DNA from: Lentisphaeria bacterium | GTDB taxonomy: Bacteria; Verrucomicrobiota; Lentisphaeria; Victivallales; Victivallaceae | Direction of reading: 5' to 3' | DNA: 64,000 bases | NCBI GenBank assembly: GCA_022009855.1 | Contig: CP091727.1 | Location: 3,100,001 to 3,164,000 of the forward strand | Shown: positions 23,321-33,519 of the stretch, one piece after another | Position numbering within the stretch: position 1 is the stretch's first letter | Layout of the letters: each line of letters begins with the position of its first letter | The notes under the pieces: model-generated | The model's input: only the letters and a program-made list of their open reading frames with translations | The model's database searches: none | What the model was told of the DNA's origin: nothing | Position numbers and translations under genes: made by a program

Positions 23321-24476
23321 TACTTCACCGCGTCCGGCGGACGGATGTTGGTGAGGTCGCCGCGGTAGTGGCGGAGCTGGGTCGGCACGAAGGGGTGGCG
23401 CAGCAGCTCCTTTTCATCGAGGTCGATGCCGATGCCGGGACGCTCCGGAATCACCATCTTCCCGTCGCGCATGACCAGATCTTCGTCGCAGATGTCGGCA
23501 CGGAACGGAACGTCGGTCATCATCATTTCGAGGATGACGAAGTTCGGTACGCAGGCGGCGAGCTGGAGCGTCGCCGCGTTGGCGACCGGTCCGGAGGGAT
23601 TGTGCGGGCAGAAGCCGATGTGGCGCGCCTCGGCCTCCCGCGCCGAGAAAGCGCATCTCGGTGAGGCCGCCTGCATGGGAGATGTCCGGCTGGATGTAGT
23701 CGGAGCAGTTGAGGTCGAAGAACTGCCGGTATTCGTAGCGGTTGTAGAGCCGTTCTCCGGCGGCGAGCGGCACGCGGACCCGCTCCTTGACTTCGCGCAT
23801 TCCGTTGAGATCATCCGGCGGGAGCGGCTCCTCGAACCAGTAGATGTCGAACTCCTCCAGGCGCTGTCCGATCTTCACCGCGGTCGGGATGTTGAAGCGG
23901 CCGTGCCCCTCGATGAGGAGAAGTACGTCGTCGCCGACCGCTTCGGAGACTTTGCGGATGCACTCCATCGCGGAGTTGAGTTCCCGTTTGCCGATCTCCT
24001 GCCACGCCTTGCCGAAGGGGTCCCACTTGCAGCCGAGGAAGCGGTTGCGGCGCACTTCGAGCGCTTTTTCGGCAAATTCATCCGGCGTTTTCGCCGGGGC
24101 GAACCAGCCGTTGACGTAGATCGGAACCGCATCGCGGACCTTGCCGCCGAAGAGTTCGTAGACCGGCACGCCGAGCGCCTTGCCCTTGATGTCCCAGAGC
24201 GCGGTTTCGACGCCGGCGAGGGCGCTCATCAGCACCGGGCCGCCCCGCCAGTAGGCGTCGCGGTAGCAGTCGTGGCGGAACTTCTCGATGTTCCCCGGAT
24301 CGCTGCCGATCAGATAGTATTCCAGATCGTGAATCGCCGCCGCGACGGTGGGCTCCTTTGTATTCGAGGGTGGCTTCGCCCCAGCCGTGCAGGCCGGCGT
24401 CGGTTTCGATCTTGACGAAGACCCAGTTGGTGCGGAAACAGTTGCAGAGAAAGGTTTTGACTTTTGTGATCTTCAT
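23299..24476 (-). CDS. Enolase-superfamily sugar-acid dehydratase (galactonate dehydratase-like), two frame changes
   Basis: A mandelate racemase/muconate lactonising-type fold. The capping domain begins MKITKVKTFLCNCFRTNW and HGWGEATLEYKG. The barrel contains LAGVETALWDIKGKALGVPV, the metal ligands in LLLIEGHGRFN, YWFEEPLPPDD and LAAGERLYNR, and YIQPDISHAGGLTEM. The catalytic HNPSGPVANAA loop is typical of galactonate- and related sugar-acid dehydratases. Frame changes are near 24350 and 23650. The gene is last in an IclR-SDR-dehydratase operon; its ATG overlaps the SDR stop (ATGA). It would remove water from an aldonic acid formed by the SDR enzyme. The exact substrate is not certain. Confidence 0.8.
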
Positions 24477-25249
24477 GATGACCTTCCGGAATTTCTAGGG
24501 GCGTAGTACATGCCGCCGTTGATGTTGATCGTTTCACCGGTGACGTAGCCGTTGCGGATCGGGAAGAGCACCGCGTCGGCAATCTCTTCCGCGGTGCCGC
24601 CGCGCCGCATCGGAATGGCGGAACACTCTTCGGCGTACTTCTCCGGCGTCAGCCGCTTTGCGATGTTTTCGGTGAGGATCATGCCGGGCGCGACAGTATT
24701 GCAGGTGACGTTGAAGGGGGCCCCCTGTTCGGCGAAGGCACGGGTGAGCCCGTGCATGCCGAGCTTCGAGACGCCGTAGGCGATCATATTCGGCTCGGCC
24801 GCGCGGAAGGCGCGCACGCTCGAAATGTTGACGATCCGGCCGTAACGGCGCTCCATCGCCTTCGGCATGAAGGCGACCGAGGTGAGCAGCGCTCCCTTGA
24901 GGTTGATCGACAGCACTCGGTCAAACCATTCGCCTTCGCTCATCGACGCTTCCCGCCGCCAGGGATCGATCCGGGCGTTGTTGACCAGAATGTCGACGCC
25001 GCCGAAGCGCTCTTCCAGCGCGGCGAACATGGCGCGGACCGCCGGTTCGTCGGAGACGTCGCAGCGGAACGGTTCCGCCGCACCGCCTGCGGCGACGATT
25101 TCCGCAACCACCTTTTCGGCGTTGCCGGAATGATTGGCGTAGTTGACGATGACCCTGCATCCAGCCTTGGCCAGTTCGAGGGCGATGACCCGCCCGAGTC
25201 CCTGCGAAGCGCCGGTGACCAGAGCAACTTTTCCTGTGATGTTTTCCAT
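24473..25249 (-). CDS. Short-chain dehydrogenase/reductase (FabG-like)
   Basis: Intact, 258 residues from ATG 25249. The NAD(P)-binding motif is VTGASQGLGRVIALELA, followed by DVSD, LVNNARID, VNISSVRAF and the catalytic pair in AYGVSKLGMHG (Tyr and Lys). The usual NAG after NN is NAR here. The end MYYAPRNSGRSS is typical of the family. In this operon it is more likely to oxidise a sugar or sugar lactone than to act in fatty-acid synthesis. Genes of this type accompany galactonate-like dehydratases in many glycan-degrading bacteria. Translation is coupled to the next gene through the ATGA overlap. Confidence 0.85.
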   Translation of the reverse strand: MENITGKVALVTGASQGLGRVIALELAKAGCRVIVNYANHSGNAEKVVAEIVAAGGAAEPFRCDVSDEPAVRAMFAALEERFGGVDILVNNARIDPWRREASMSEGEWFDRVLSINLKGALLTSVAFMPKAMERRYGRIVNISSVRAFRAAEPNMIAYGVSKLGMHGLTRAFAEQGAPFNVTCNTVAPGMILTENIAKRLTPEKYAEECSAIPMRRGGTAEEIADAVLFPIRNGYVTGETININGGMYYAPRNSGRSS

Positions 25250-25254
25250 GCGTT

Positions 25255-25999
25255 TTACCCGATTGTTTTGGTGATGGAGATGGATTTTGAAATGGTCTCC
25301 GCTGCATGGCGCAGCGCGGTGAGAAATTTTTCCCGGTAGGGATCGATGAAGTCCTCCACCGCGACCGAACCGCCGAGCACCGCGACCGGAGTGCGGTTGC
25401 GGAAGACGGGGAAGGCGGCGATGCCCTGTTCGTTTTTCCGGAAGGAGCATTCGCGTGCCCGGCGGATGGCGTTGAGCTGTTCCCGGAGGTGCGATTCCTC
25501 CAGCAGAAAACCGGTCTCGCCGGGATAGGCGGCGATGAGTTCCTCCTGTTCCTCCGCGGGGGCGCAGGCGGTCAGCATGAGACCGGTCGCGGTACTGAAA
25601 AGATCACGGTAGCTGAGCTGTTCCAGCTGAATGTCCAGTTTGCGGCAGCGGTTCTCATGGAGCAGAATGTAACGTTCCGCGCCATGCCGCTCGGTCAGCA
25701 GAACCGAGGCGCCGAGTTCCCGGGCCGTCTGTTCGATGATCGGAGCGGCGGCGTGGATCAACCGTTCGCGGTAGCGGATCTGCTGCGCAAAGGTCCATGC
25801 CCGGGGACCGGCGGCGTAGCCGTCCTGCCGGGGAGATCTGCACTGCGTAACCGGTATCGACCAGCTCCCTGAGGATGCGGGCGCAGGTGGCGGCGTTGAT
25901 GCCGAACTCCTCCGCCAGCTCGGAGATCCGGCGAGGGTACGGCGACGCAATCGCCAGCGCTTCCAGCACCGACAGCGTTTTGGTGAGTACTTTGATCAT
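25255..25999 (-). CDS. IclR-family transcriptional regulator, one frame change
   Basis: A winged helix at the N terminus (VLTKTLSVLEALAIA, RISELAEEFGINAATCARIL, LVDTGYAVQ) is followed, after a frame change near 25830 at a run of four G, by the IclR effector domain (TARELGASVLLTERHG, LFSTATGLMLTAC, NEQGIAAFPVFRNRTPVAVLGGS). IclR proteins commonly sense sugar acids or aromatic acids and control the adjacent catabolic operon. This gene leads the operon, five bases before the SDR, so it probably regulates itself and both enzymes. A palindrome lies just upstream. Confidence 0.8.
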
Positions 26000-26008
26000 C
26001 TCTTATAT

Positions 26009-26021
26009 TTCATATTATGAA
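26009..26021. promoter_or_regulatory. Palindrome, possible IclR operator
   Basis: TTCATATTATGAA is a perfect inverted repeat with one central base, 10 bases upstream of the IclR start and next to an AT-rich promoter region. Its position fits autoregulation. Confidence 0.4.
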
Positions 26022-26437
26022 GTTCAATTATTTTATATAAAATTATACTTCACATCAGATCGAAAATCCAGTGTAAAACGAAGTTTTTTTGAAAAAAATC
26101 CCTGGTGGTGAAGATATCGCCGCGTTTCGGCCGGGAGAACGGGATTCCTGGGGAAAAAACTCCGGTACGTTCTGTGCCCCCTGCGGTGTTCCGGACAGGG
26201 GAGGGGGGCAAGTCTTCCGTCGGGATCCACCATTCCGGTCGGCAACTTTTCCGCCGCAGAAAATGCCCGGGGAAAACGCCTGCCAACTTTATTAATAAAA
26301 ATTTAAGTCTATCATATAATTACTGAAATGAAAAGCACGAAAAATAATCAGATTTTATCGCATTATATCTTGAATTTTTTAAAAAAATCGTCTAATTTAT
26401 CTATTAATGAAGTGAATGAAACGGCAATATGTAGACG
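26022..26437. other. Intergenic region, no gene seen
   Basis: About 415 bases between divergent genes. The first 70 bases are AT-rich (IclR promoter side), 26100-26280 is GC-richer without a convincing frame, and 26285-26430 is strongly AT-rich and probably carries the promoter of the methyltransferase gene. I see no RNA gene or clear terminator. Confidence 0.5.
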
Positions 26438-27424
26438 ATGAATATTTATGTGTAGGGAACTGGACGGGCGTTGGGAAATCTGCTGGATTTCCACATGTCA
26501 CTCGATGTGATTACAGGATTCGTCGATAACGATGCGGCAAAATTGTCGCATCTCGGGAAACCGGTGATTCGTCCGGAAGGACTTCTTCAACGTTCCTATG
26601 ACGCGGTGGTCGTTGCCTGCAGCGCGGCAGCAGAGATCGAGGCCCAGTGTCGTGAGCTCGGGATCGACTCCCAAATGATGATCTACTGCTTCAACGGGGT
26701 CGATTTCAGGGATCGCAACACCGATTATGCGCTGATGGAACGTGTTCTCGGTGCCGAATATACGCAGATCATCCGGTCCCGCTACCATCTGATCCCCACT
26801 GTGGAGATTGAAGAGCTCGACGGGAAGAATCAATTTCGAGAGTCCGGACTTTACCGGGATGACTACGTGCGAACCAAGACTCTGGAACTGATCACCGAAG
26901 AGATCCGCAGGAATCGAATCGAAGGAAACCTTGCTGAACTCGGCGTTTTCCGTGGAGAATTTGCCGCGCTGCTCAACAGTTCCTTGCCCGACCGGAAGCT
27001 TTATCTGTTTGACACGTTTTCCGGGTTTGAGACTGACGAGGCGGCGGAAGAGATGGGCAAGCAAAATTGCAACGCCGCCTTTGTCGAAGCGTTCAAAAGA
27101 ACTTCAATTCAGACGGTTCTGGAGAAAATGACCGCTCCGGAGCAGGTCATTCTCCGGCCGGGGATATTTCCGGAAACCGCCGCCGGGGTGGAGGAGCATT
27201 TTGCGCTGGTGTCAATTGACGTTGATTTCGAGCAGTCAACTCTCGCCGGACTGGAGTTCTTTTATCCCCGGCTCAGTCCGGGTGGTTATCTGTTGATCCA
27301 TGATTACAACAGCCGTCTTGCCGGTGTGGCGGAAGCCGTTGCGAGGTTTGAACGGAAACTCGGGCGGAATGTGGCGAAGGTTCCGCTTTGTGACCGGAGC
27401 GGAACCTGCGTCATCACCCGGTGA
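26438..27424 (+). CDS. TylF/MycF-type methyltransferase with N-terminal Rossmann-like domain
   Basis: The C-terminal half is a TylF-like SAM-dependent O-methyltransferase: NLAELGVFRGEFAALLN, LYLFDTFSGFE, FALVSIDVDFEQSTLAGLEFF and YLLIHDYN. The N-terminal 110 residues look like a nucleotide- or sugar-binding domain (VITGFVDNDAAK, YDAVVVAC). ATG 26438 starts MNIYV, then an in-frame TAG at 26453-26455, then GTGRALGNLLDFH, the expected glycine-rich loop. If TAG is genuine, translation must begin at TTG 26471 and lose the loop. Such two-domain proteins modify sugars in surface polysaccharide loci. No neighbours on the same strand. Confidence 0.7.
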
Positions 27425-27455
27425 ATTCTCCAAAGCGGTAGGAATGAGCCGTTCG

Positions 27456-29156
27456 TCAGGAAACTCTTCGCCCGAGCGGTGGCGACAGAGGATTCCGGCT
27501 GCTCACTGCAGGGGTGACGGCGGAATCTGCAACCCAGATGTCGTCCGGCGTGCCGAACGGGAAGGCATTGCCGCCGCCGCGTTTGTCCTGCAGCACCTTC
27601 TCCAGCTGATTGCCGCGGATGGTGATCCCGTCTCCCCGGAAGACGAATATCCCGGCGCCCTCCGAACCGTTGATCGAATTTTTCTCGATCAGAATGTTGC
27701 GGTTTCCGCGGCAGGAGCCGCTGTAGTCCTCCAATTTGGCGAAGACGGAGATGGCGCCGGGCGTGTAGCTGTCGGGAGTGGTCATGGAACCGCGGCCGAT
27801 CTGCTTCAGACGGTTGTTGCGGATGATGATGTTCTTCACCCATCCGGCTTCCCGCCAGTAACCGTATTCGCAGCCGACGGAGATTGCGGCGGATTTCGTC
27901 CGTTCGATCCGATTGTTTTCTATCACTCCATCCGAGGACATGATCCGGAGCCCCCGGGCACGGTGGTCGTGAAAGTAATTGTCGCGGATCGTGAAGTCAG
28001 AGACCGCCAGTCCCGGCAGATCGAGAAAATCGCCGTCGGAAAATTCCAGGTCGCGATCGAGCGTCACCTCATAGGCTGTGAATTTTCCGGCGGCACGGTT
28101 CCAGTTCCGCTGATAGAACCGGTTGACATCCGCAATCCGGTAGTTGCGGGGGGAGAGTTTGAAGCCGGCGATTTTCGCCTCCGCCTTCACTTCGTATGTT
28201 CCCGCGGAGAGCAGGCGGACCCGGTCTCCGGCACAGACTGTTTCCGGAAAGCTTTCCCGACCGAATTGCCGCAGTACGTCGAGAGTGCGCCCGTTTTTTC
28301 GATACGCGATCGGCAGTGCGACGGAGTGAAAGTTGACCGAGTCGTCCCCCATATAGGAGAAATCGCACTGTTCGAGCCGGATTCCCGGGCGGGAGAAGGC
28401 GTAGTTGAGACCGTCGGCGCTGGTGGAAATCAATCGTGGCGCCGCCTGCTCCGACGGAGCCGGCCCCCGTTCAATGACGATGCGTCGGAAGAGGTCCCCG
28501 CCCAGATTGAAGCGGCCGAGAACGGCAACACCGGGAGCACTCCAGATGCGCAGGTCGGAGAGGGTGGTGCCGCCGCTGCGTTCAATCATGATTCCGAAGC
28601 TGGACCTGATGTTGAGAATGATCCGGTCTCCCCGCTCCAGCTCTTCGGGCACGCGGGCGAAAACGCAGTACCCTGAATCGGACGAAACGATATGGGTCGG
28701 CCCGTAGACGTCGCCGTTGCGCAGACGTTTCCAGCGTACTCCATCCGCTTCGAAGAAATTTATCTGCCTTACCGCGTAGGGCGGCGTCAGACGGGGATAT
28801 CCACGATCGATCTGAAAGTGCACCTGATTTCCCTGAATCCGGGTGATTCGTCCCTGGGTGAAGGGCAGCGGATCAAAATCGAGGGTTAAATTCTTCAATG
28901 TCAGACCCCGGCAGCCGGAGATCAGAATGCCGCCCGCCGACAAGGTGGTGCGGATCAATTCGGCGCCGTTGCCGTCGATGGTCACGCCGTCAAGTTTCTT
29001 CAGTTCCAGGCGGGAGTCGCACCGGTATTGCCGCTGTTTCAGTCGAATCTGTTTTTCTCCTCGGGCGATCGCCAGGTCAATCTCCTGCTGAAGCGGATTC
29101 GCCGCTCCGCCGGTCAGCAGTGTGAAGAAAAGAGCGCAGATGGCCGGTGTTTTCAT
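27456..29156 (-). CDS. Secreted right-handed parallel beta-helix protein, GH110-like
   Basis: ATG 29156 follows AGGAG. Signal peptide MKTPAICALFFTLLTGGAA is followed by a beta-helix of about 540 residues with repeated short strands: VTIDGNGAELIRT, LTLKNLTLDFDPLPFTQGRI, QCDFSYMGDDSVNFHS, IRDNYFHDHRARGLRIMSS, IIIRNNRLKQIG, ILIEKNSINGSEGAGIFV. The DFDPLPFTQG segment and the GDD motif recall GH110 alpha-galactosidases, whose catalysis uses Asp residues on the helix face. Intact as read. It overlaps the stop of the upstream beta-helix gene by four bases. Last gene of the operon starting at 33341. Confidence 0.7.
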   Translation of the reverse strand: MKTPAICALFFTLLTGGAANPLQQEIDLAIARGEKQIRLKQRQYRCDSRLELKKLDGVTIDGNGAELIRTTLSAGGILISGCRGLTLKNLTLDFDPLPFTQGRITRIQGNQVHFQIDRGYPRLTPPYAVRQINFFEADGVRWKRLRNGDVYGPTHIVSSDSGYCVFARVPEELERGDRIILNIRSSFGIMIERSGGTTLSDLRIWSAPGVAVLGRFNLGGDLFRRIVIERGPAPSEQAAPRLISTSADGLNYAFSRPGIRLEQCDFSYMGDDSVNFHSVALPIAYRKNGRTLDVLRQFGRESFPETVCAGDRVRLLSAGTYEVKAEAKIAGFKLSPRNYRIADVNRFYQRNWNRAAGKFTAYEVTLDRDLEFSDGDFLDLPGLAVSDFTIRDNYFHDHRARGLRIMSSDGVIENNRIERTKSAAISVGCEYGYWREAGWVKNIIIRNNRLKQIGRGSMTTPDSYTPGAISVFAKLEDYSGSCRGNRNILIEKNSINGSEGAGIFVFRGDGITIRGNQLEKVLQDKRGGGNAFPFGTPDDIWVADSAVTPAVSSRNPLSPPLGRRVS

Positions 29157-30631
29157 TTTTTTTCTCCTGTTTGAAAGATGACTCCTGCCGGCGTCGCTTC
29201 CGCATGACGCCATTTTTCATAATTCTTCCATACCGACTCGGGAAGAATCGCTCCGCGCCGGCGGGAACGCCGACGGTCGCCGTAACTGGCTTCGCTTCGG
29301 CGAATTCCGGTTAGAACCGGTCGGGCAACAAGCGCTTTCCGGTCGAGCTGAGCGGGAGGGAGCGGCTGCCCGTTCTGGATGAAATTGATTCCGGGTGCAT
29401 ACTGATTCTCCCGGAAAAGGAGGCGCAGGCGATGGTATTTCGCGGGGAGTTTCACGGCATACCGGGTGAGCGAGGCGAGGAGACACCGTTCCATGGTCAT
29501 TCCGGTCGTCAGGTTGGCATCCGACAGATCGGTGACGCTCCTTGCATTGAGCAGATTGCAGTTGATGAAAGCCAGAGAGCCGAACATGGTTCGTGCCAGA
29601 TTCGCATCGGGATTCCCGATCAGAATCGAATCGACGAATGCCGCCGAGGAACGGGCCAGCAGCCAGATCAGTTCATTCGGATGTGGATCGACGATCAGAC
29701 ATTGTTCGAAGAGCGTGTCCGCGTCGTCATACAGGTGAATGACCGCTTCGTAGGTGCATTCCGCTATCACGCACCGCCGGTAGACCGCCCGGCTCGTGCC
29801 GATGTTGCAGACGGCGGAGGAGGCGCAGCGGAAGGTGACGCAATCCTCGTAGGTGACATTGGTGGCGTCATGAGCGGAAAAACCCTGCCCGCAGTTGCCG
29901 ATTGCCACGCAGTTCTGATAGAGGCCGTTCCGGGCGTTGCCGGCGGTGTCAAAGCCGTCATTCCAGGAGCCGACCATGATGAAGTTGCGCACAATGATGT
30001 GATCGGCCTGGAGATAAAAGCCGAAATTTGCCGGAAGTTCGATGCGCAGCTCTTCGAATTTCCGATCTGCCGGAGGATGGAAAAGAACCTGTTTTTCTTT
30101 TTTGTTCCACCAGAACCCGCCGGGAGTTTTTTCCAGCTCTTCCCGGGAATGGCAGTTGGGGGCGGCCTGCCCGTCGACAAACCAGATCCTGTTGGCGTCC
30201 AGCCAGTAGTTTTCGGGCGAGTGGCGGTAGTGGTTGGACATCGGCCAGAAGTGGAGGGCGCGGAACTTTTCCGCCTCCGGCTTCCATTCGCCGGGCGGAA
30301 CGACGGCGAATCCGGAGATGGTGGTGCCGTTGCCTTCCACAATCAGCGGTTTCTCCGCTGTGCCACCGGTGGAAAGTCGGAGTCCACGGGGGTTTCCCGC
30401 TCCACCGTAGGGAAGCGAATAGGGTTTTCCGGTGGGAATCACATGAATTCTGCCGCTCTTTTTGACGACGGCACAGGCGCGTTCAATCGAGGAAAGCGGC
30501 GCGTCGCGGGTTCCCGTGTTTCGATCGGAACCTTTTACATTGTCCACATAGAGGGTATCGGCAAAGGCGAGATTGCCGGCGAGCAGGAGGCCTGCCGCCA
30601 GTTTGCCGGCCGGACCGGACGAGAGGGACAT
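29153..30631 (-). CDS. Secreted right-handed parallel beta-helix protein
   Basis: Intact, 492 residues. A signal peptide (GKLAAGLLLAGNLAFA) precedes TLYVDNVKGSDRNTGTRDAPL, the standard opening of pectate-lyase-like and DUF1565-type beta-helix proteins. It continues with PLIVEGNGTTISGF, IIVRNFIMVGSWNDGFDT, NGLYQNCVAIGNCGQGFSAH and YRRCVIAECTYEAVIHLYD. The family includes polysaccharide lyases and glycosidases. The catalytic residues are not evident to me, so activity is open. Downstream ATGA overlap with the second beta-helix gene means the two are co-translated and probably act on the same polymer. Confidence 0.7.
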   Translation of the reverse strand: MSLSSGPAGKLAAGLLLAGNLAFADTLYVDNVKGSDRNTGTRDAPLSSIERACAVVKKSGRIHVIPTGKPYSLPYGGAGNPRGLRLSTGGTAEKPLIVEGNGTTISGFAVVPPGEWKPEAEKFRALHFWPMSNHYRHSPENYWLDANRIWFVDGQAAPNCHSREELEKTPGGFWWNKKEKQVLFHPPADRKFEELRIELPANFGFYLQADHIIVRNFIMVGSWNDGFDTAGNARNGLYQNCVAIGNCGQGFSAHDATNVTYEDCVTFRCASSAVCNIGTSRAVYRRCVIAECTYEAVIHLYDDADTLFEQCLIVDPHPNELIWLLARSSAAFVDSILIGNPDANLARTMFGSLAFINCNLLNARSVTDLSDANLTTGMTMERCLLASLTRYAVKLPAKYHRLRLLFRENQYAPGINFIQNGQPLPPAQLDRKALVARPVLTGIRRSEASYGDRRRSRRRGAILPESVWKNYEKWRHAEATPAGVIFQTGEKK

Positions 30632-30672
30632 GGTGGAATCTCCTTTCTATAACAGAATGTCGCAGAAGTTGT

Positions 30673-31537
30673 CTAAAGTGCCGGATCGAAGTAGTATCCC
30701 AGAATCACATTCCGCTGTATGGTGTAGACCGCATCCCGTTCCAGCTCCACGTGGCCGTCGACCCAGCCGATGTTGGAACTGTCGGCGTGGCGCGGAGAAA
30801 AGGCGCCCGGACAGTTGTCCAGTGCCGGTTTCGAACGGCTCACGGAGAGAAATCCGGTATAACGGTTTTCGGTCGCGGAGGAGGCGTGCGGACGGACGCC
30901 GTCCCCTTTGGATCTCCAGACATCGCCGGTGAGGACGGTCCGGGACGGCGAACGGGTGGTCGTGATCCGGTTTCGACGGAACGGCGCGAACGCGGCCGCG
31001 TTCTCATCCGCCTCAATTCCGAATACGTAAACATCATAGGAACCGCTTCCGGAGAAGCAGCTGCCGAAATATTGATTGATGCCGTAATGCGGATAGCGCC
31101 AGTAGTGCCCCGATTCGTTGAACCGCGGTCCTGTCAGCTCCGCCACCTGAAAATATTCGGAGGCCGAGGGGCAGAGAATCTGTCGGGGGGGGATGAACCC
31201 CAGACGCCAGATCAGACGCGGCCAGTAGTAGAAGAGCCCCTCATAACTCTTCTGGGTTACCGGCGCCCAGCCCGCGTAGGAGTCCGCATAGTTAGTGAAT
31301 GCCATCGTCAGCTGCTTGACGTTGTTGGTACAGGAGATCGCCTGCGCCCGTTCCCGCGCCCGGGTGAGGGCGGGCAGAAGCAGCGCCGCCAGAATTGTGA
31401 TGATCGCGATTACGATCAGGAGTTCTACAAGAGTGAAAAATCTACTGGTGCGCAAGCGTTCCCCGGCTTGCGGCGATGAAAAAACGGTGGCCCGTCTTGA
31501 AACGGTTGTGAGCAGTTTCTGTTGATTGCTGATCCAT
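30673..31537 (-). CDS. Prepilin-like protein with long leader, one frame change in the leader
   Basis: ATG 31537 is preceded by AGGAGGTGA, which overlaps the stop of the GH127-like gene. A leader of about 35 residues precedes [19 protein letters not shown], the prepilin cleavage/methylation and membrane segment. Just before it comes [10 protein letters not shown], which resembles [12 protein letters not shown] in the prepilin at 51154. The frame moves somewhere between 31537 and 31440; the alternative GTG 31545 is in frame but badly placed. The body carries [17 protein letters not shown] and the family's C-terminal motif ([15 protein letters not shown]). It lies between the enzyme gene and the beta-helix genes of one operon. 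Confidence 0.8.
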
Positions 31538-31541
31538 GTTA

Positions 31542-33341
31542 TCACCTCCTAGGCCTTCTCTCATGTTTCTGGAGAACCCGCAGAATGGGATTTTCCGGGG
31601 GAATCGTTTTCAACCAGAGCTGCAGCAGGTGGTCCGGAGAAAATCTGTTGCCCGCACTTGCGTAGTCGCACAACCCGCTGCCGTCGGAGAAGCGAAGTGT
31701 CCGCAGAAAGCCGGGTTCCCGGCCGGAGACCGGGAGCTCATCCGGCATCGGTCGACCGACCGTTCCAAGTCGCGAATCCTGCGCCATGACCAGCGGCCCG
31801 CAGAGGTAGGCGATATATTCTCCGTCGTCGAATGCGGCAATGCGGCGTGCCGAAAGATCGAAATGGATTTCGACCCGGTCTCCGGAATGCCAGCAGCGTT
31901 CCAGACGGCAGTAGCTGCCCGGTCGCACCGGCTGCGGTTTTCCACAGAAAAGAAGCGTGGAACCGGATTGCCACCATGCGGGGATTCGCAGGTAGAGCGC
32001 GAAGGTTTCCGGAGTCTCCAGCTCCAGGGTCAGCGATACGTCTCCGTCCGCGGGGTACTCTCCCCGCATCTCCAGATGTACGCTTTGACCGGAAGGGGAT
32101 TCCGCCGTGGCGGTCATGGCCTCGAAAAACGAGACGGCGATGCCGTCCGGTGCATTCAACACCGCGTACTGCGCCATCTGGGCAAGCCCTTCCGGCCCCT
32201 GTGCCCGACAGCAGTCGTGATGGTCGAAAGGGTGCCGAATACCCGCAGCATCTGATCGTCGGCGGGAATTTTGGAAGCGGGAGCGGCCAGAGGTGTCGGA
32301 TTCCGATGGGTCCAGTTGGAACCGTCCGGCACCATGCCGCCGAGCAATGCGTTGCAGGCGGCGCGTTCGAGTTCGTCGGCCACGGTCGATTCGAAGGAGA
32401 GTCGCAGGAGTCTGCCGCAGAATTGAATCCAGCTGACGGTGACGCAGGTTTCGCCCAGTTTGCCGATGTCCGGCCAGGTCTGGCGGAATTTTCCGTCGTA
32501 CCAGGTCTCGCCAAAGCGGGTGGCTCCGCCGGTGCCGGTGAGAAAGATTTCCCGATTGCGAACGAGCTCGTAAAATCTCGCGACCGCTTCGCCGTAGGAG
32601 GCGGGGGAGCAGTTCCAGAATTTCACCGGCTCCTTTGAAACAGGAGATCATCTCATATGCTTTCCCGTTTCCGATCTCCGCCGGAGGAATCCCCTGACGG
32701 GCGGCGGTGAAGATATCATGCTTGCCGGAGCAGCCGCTCTCGGCGATGCGCAGTGCGAAATCCCGAAACCGCCGTTCTCCGGTGATGCGCCAGCCCTCGG
32801 CGACCGCGCCGAGCAGGGAGCAGCTTGCAAGCCCCTCATGGTTGCCGAGGGAGGTCAATGGCGCCCGGCTGTGCTCGATCTCCGTAAGAATCTGATTCAG
32901 GATACGGGCGATCGTCTCCTGGATGCGGGGCGAAGGAGAGACCAGGCGGTAGTAGCGTTCCAGGCCGAGCAGCAGATACTTACGCCCCCAGAGATCCCAG
33001 CCGGAAAGGCGGAGTTTGCGGGGATAGCTGCTGAACACACCGTCGTCGTCGTGTGCTTCCAGAGCGAAATCGACCGCCATGTCGATGGCGGCGCGCAGCC
33101 GCGGTTCCGGAACGGCGCGCCATGCAAGAATCATGGAGCGGACCACCTTGCCCCAGAATTCGCCCCGCCAGCCGCCGTCGCGGTCGGATTGGTCCCGGAA
33201 CGGCGAGGAGAGAAGCGCAAGATCTGTTTTGAGAAGCTGATTGGCAATGCAGCGTTCCAGCGCACCGCCGAGGGGACCGTGCAGCCGGGCGCATCGGCTT
33301 TTTGTAAAATTCAGTATCGGTTTCGGTTCCAGTCGTACCAT
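31542..33341 (-). CDS. GH127-like (DUF1680) beta-L-arabinofuranosidase family protein, two compensating frame changes
   Basis: ATG 33341 lies eight bases after GCAGGAG. The N-terminal (alpha/alpha)6 half has [39 protein letters not shown] and [20 protein letters not shown]. The middle third is in another frame between about 32600 (five-G run) and 32240: [19 protein letters not shown] and [17 protein letters not shown]. Then [13 protein letters not shown] supplies the Cys pair characteristic of the family, followed by the C-terminal beta domain ([20 protein letters not shown]). Because the frame is regained, a long uninterrupted frame exists, but its middle third is nonsense. No signal peptide is seen. 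First gene of an operon through 27456. Confidence 0.75.
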   Translation of the reverse strand: MVRLEPKPILNFTKSRCARLHGPLGGALERCIANQLLKTDLALLSSPFRDQSDRDGGWRGEFWGKVVRSMILAWRAVPEPRLRAAIDMAVDFALEAHDDDGVFSSYPRKLRLSGWDLWGRKYLLLGLERYYRLVSPSPRIQETIARILNQILTEIEHSRAPLTSLGNHEGLASCSLLGAVAEGWRITGERRFRDFALRIAESGCSGKHDIFTAARQGIPPAEIGNGKAYEMISCFKGAGEILELLPRLLRRSGREILRARSQSGNLSHRHRRSHPLWRDLVRRKIPPDLAGHRQTGRNLRHRQLDSILRQTPATLLRIDRGRRTRTRRLQRIARRHGAGRFQLDPSESDTSGRSRFQNSRRRSDAAGIRHPFDHHDCCRAQGPEGLAQMAQYAVLNAPDGIAVSFFEAMTATAESPSGQSVHLEMRGEYPADGDVSLTLELETPETFALYLRIPAWWQSGSTLLFCGKPQPVRPGSYCRLERCWHSGDRVEIHFDLSARRIAAFDDGEYIAYLCGPLVMAQDSRLGTVGRPMPDELPVSGREPGFLRTLRFSDGSGLCDYASAGNRFSPDHLLQLWLKTIPPENPILRVLQKHERRPRR

Positions 33342-33519
33342 ACGGACAGCTCCTGCGGTTGAATTCAAAAATCTGAAGTTCGTTCCGGTTATATTGGATT
33401 TTCCTCCTATAGTATACTGGAAAAAAACGGGAAAGCAAAGTATGCTGAAGACAAAGAATTGTATGAATCGGATATTTGGCCGACTTGATTTTTTCCGGGG
33501 AAGCGGTACCTTATATCCC

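Noticed and set aside
26033..26286. Small open frames in the gap upstream of the methyltransferase gene
   Set aside because: No ribosome sites, no protein-like composition, and they overlap each other on both strands.
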